Shown one piece after another: positions 20,852 to 21,338 of a DNA stretch of 21,338 bases (position 1 is its first letter; every line of letters begins with the position of its first letter). The notes under the pieces are model-generated. The model had not been told where the DNA came from, did not search any database, and worked only from the letters and a program-made list of their open reading frames with translations. The DNA lies in the IMG/VR virus record IMGVR_UViG_3300042988_001027, positions 1 to 21,338 of that record, one strand, 5' to 3'. The position numbers and the translations under genes were made by a program. This DNA comes from a virus.

Positions 20852-21030
20852 AAAAGAAAACTTGCCTTGAGGATCATACCAAAAAGGAACTGATCGATAT
20901 TATTTGCGAGATGCAGGACTACGAGTTTAAAGCGGAGTGCCATATCATCTCGCAGGCGGAAAGGATCCGGAAGCTCTTAAAAGAGCGCCGTCTTAAAATG
21001 GCCGTGAACAACAAAAGGGGGAAGCCATGA
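20848..21030 (+). CDS. Small basic helical protein, unknown function
   Basis: The 60-residue product (MKKKTCLEDHTKKELIDIIC...) begins with a short KKELIDIICEMQD helix. It continues with a second helix (HIISQAERIRKLLKERRLKM) and a basic tail, and has three Cys. GGAGG precedes the ATG, unlike the G-run sites of most right-arm genes. The stop overlaps the next start (ATGA). The KEELIxxIxxMQxxxxxA pattern is widespread in small phage regulators or accessory proteins, but its role is unknown. Confidence 0.65.
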   Translation: MKKKTCLEDHTKKELIDIICEMQDYEFKAECHIISQAERIRKLLKERRLKMAVNNKRGKP

Positions 21031-21308
21031 AAAGAAGAAAGCCGACCATAACGGATTTCATTAAGATGCACGAGGTCAAGCGCTACAACCTGGAGCAGAA
21101 GGCGCCGACGAAGAAAGCGCTAAAGGAGTGGTTCTATCTATCCGGGATTATCGACGGCGCGAAGACGATCAAAAGGACTTGCACCATGACCGCGGTCCTT
21201 CTTATGATCGCCGGCACCGCGTATGCCGGGCAAGACTTCACTGTTAACGACTCCGGCGGATCTCAGCAGGTCTGCACGATGTCCCAAGGCCAGATTTACT
21301 GCCGGTAA
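21027..21308 (+). CDS. Small protein with internal signal-peptide-like segment
   Basis: This 93-residue protein has a hydrophilic, basic first half (MKRRKPTITDFIKMHEVKRY...). At residue 54 MTAVLLMIAGTAYAGQ looks like a Sec signal peptide (AYA|GQ), leaving a 26-residue mature tail with two Cys (VCTMSQGQIYCR). AAAAGGGGG drives the first ATG. An internal ATG at 21186 has AAAGGA about eight bases upstream and could start a separate secreted peptide of 40 residues, giving a nested gene. Alternatively the full-length protein is a type II membrane protein. Its position after the endolysin-containing cluster allows a lysis role, but nothing proves it. Confidence 0.7.
   Translation: MKRRKPTITDFIKMHEVKRYNLEQKAPTKKALKEWFYLSGIIDGAKTIKRTCTMTAVLLMIAGTAYAGQDFTVNDSGGSQQVCTMSQGQIYCR
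21186..21308 (+). CDS. Possible nested secreted peptide
   Basis: In frame within the previous entry, ATG 21186 opens a 40-residue product whose first 14 residues are a compact signal peptide with an AYA cleavage site. The mature peptide has two Cys near its end. An AAAGGA stretch sits eight bases before the ATG. This may be an internal translation start producing a second product from the same gene, as in several phage lysis genes. Confidence 0.3.
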   Translation: MTAVLLMIAGTAYAGQDFTVNDSGGSQQVCTMSQGQIYCR

Positions 21309-21315
21309 AAGTTAC

Positions 21316-21338
21316 CCCCGGGATCGGGGCAGAGCATC
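21316..21338 (+). repeat. Repeated intergenic element, copy 3, cut by window edge
   Basis: CGGGGCAGAGCATC (21325-21338) is identical to 18089-18102, the 5' arm and loop of stem II in copy 1. CCCCG-GGAT-CGGGG can pair just before it. The 3' arm would fall beyond the window. Confidence 0.5.

Noticed and set aside
1-21338. CRISPR arrays, insertion sequences, tRNA genes, integrase
   Set aside because: Looked for and not found: no regularly spaced direct repeats, transposase motifs, cloverleaf-like segments or tyrosine/serine recombinase motifs were recognised.

Overview
The window is part of a tailed-phage genome (or integrated prophage) with a podovirus-type virion. The left 15.7 kb is one leftward (minus-strand) morphogenesis block. 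Read in transcription order it holds a zinc-ribbon small protein, a tiny secreted YHCH peptide, small and large terminase, a GNAT acetyltransferase, a coiled-coil protein, portal, a signal-peptide protein, an O-antigen ligase/polymerase-like membrane protein, a Bbp19-like protein, scaffold, major capsid, Bbp16-like cement protein, three small virion-type proteins, tail tubular A, a staple-like protein, tail tubular B, a gp14-like internal virion protein, and a large core protein that runs off the left edge. The head genes resemble those of Bordetella phage BPP-1 (Bbp16, Bbp19) and the tail/core genes resemble T7 gp11, gp12 and gp14. I infer a Gram-negative host from the ligase-like enzyme and the SleB-type endolysin. 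Nothing here identifies a genus.

A gene-free stretch of about 0.7 kb (15730-16406) separates this block from a rightward right arm. It holds a leftward sigma70-like promoter whose first good ATG is almost leaderless, GC-rich hairpins, two inverted clusters of 9-bp repeats, and a near-consensus rightward promoter (TTGACA, 17 bp, TAGTAT) inside a perfect 10-bp inverted repeat that looks like an operator. This is a plausible control region and a possible replication origin.

The right arm (16407-21338) is a compact series of small genes, many joined by ATGA overlaps. Only a few are recognisable: a gp88-family protein with two four-cysteine clusters, an exported SleB-type cell-wall hydrolase (the probable endolysin), a small double-CxxC protein, and a last protein with an internal signal-peptide-like segment. 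The rest are unassigned phage small proteins.

The main novelties are: (1) a WaaL/Wzy-like enzyme and a secreted tail-repeat protein placed between portal and scaffold genes; (2) a repeated two-hairpin intergenic element with compensatory base changes (18062-18119, 20353-20436, and a partial copy at the right edge), plus a separate multi-helix RNA candidate at 18132-18256; (3) a switch in ribosome-binding-site type, with AAGGAG in the leftward block and AAGGGGGTG in the right arm; (4) the inverted 9-bp repeats, which can form a long GU-tolerant helix only in a leftward transcript. No DNA polymerase, RNA polymerase, integrase, tRNA or CRISPR array was seen.
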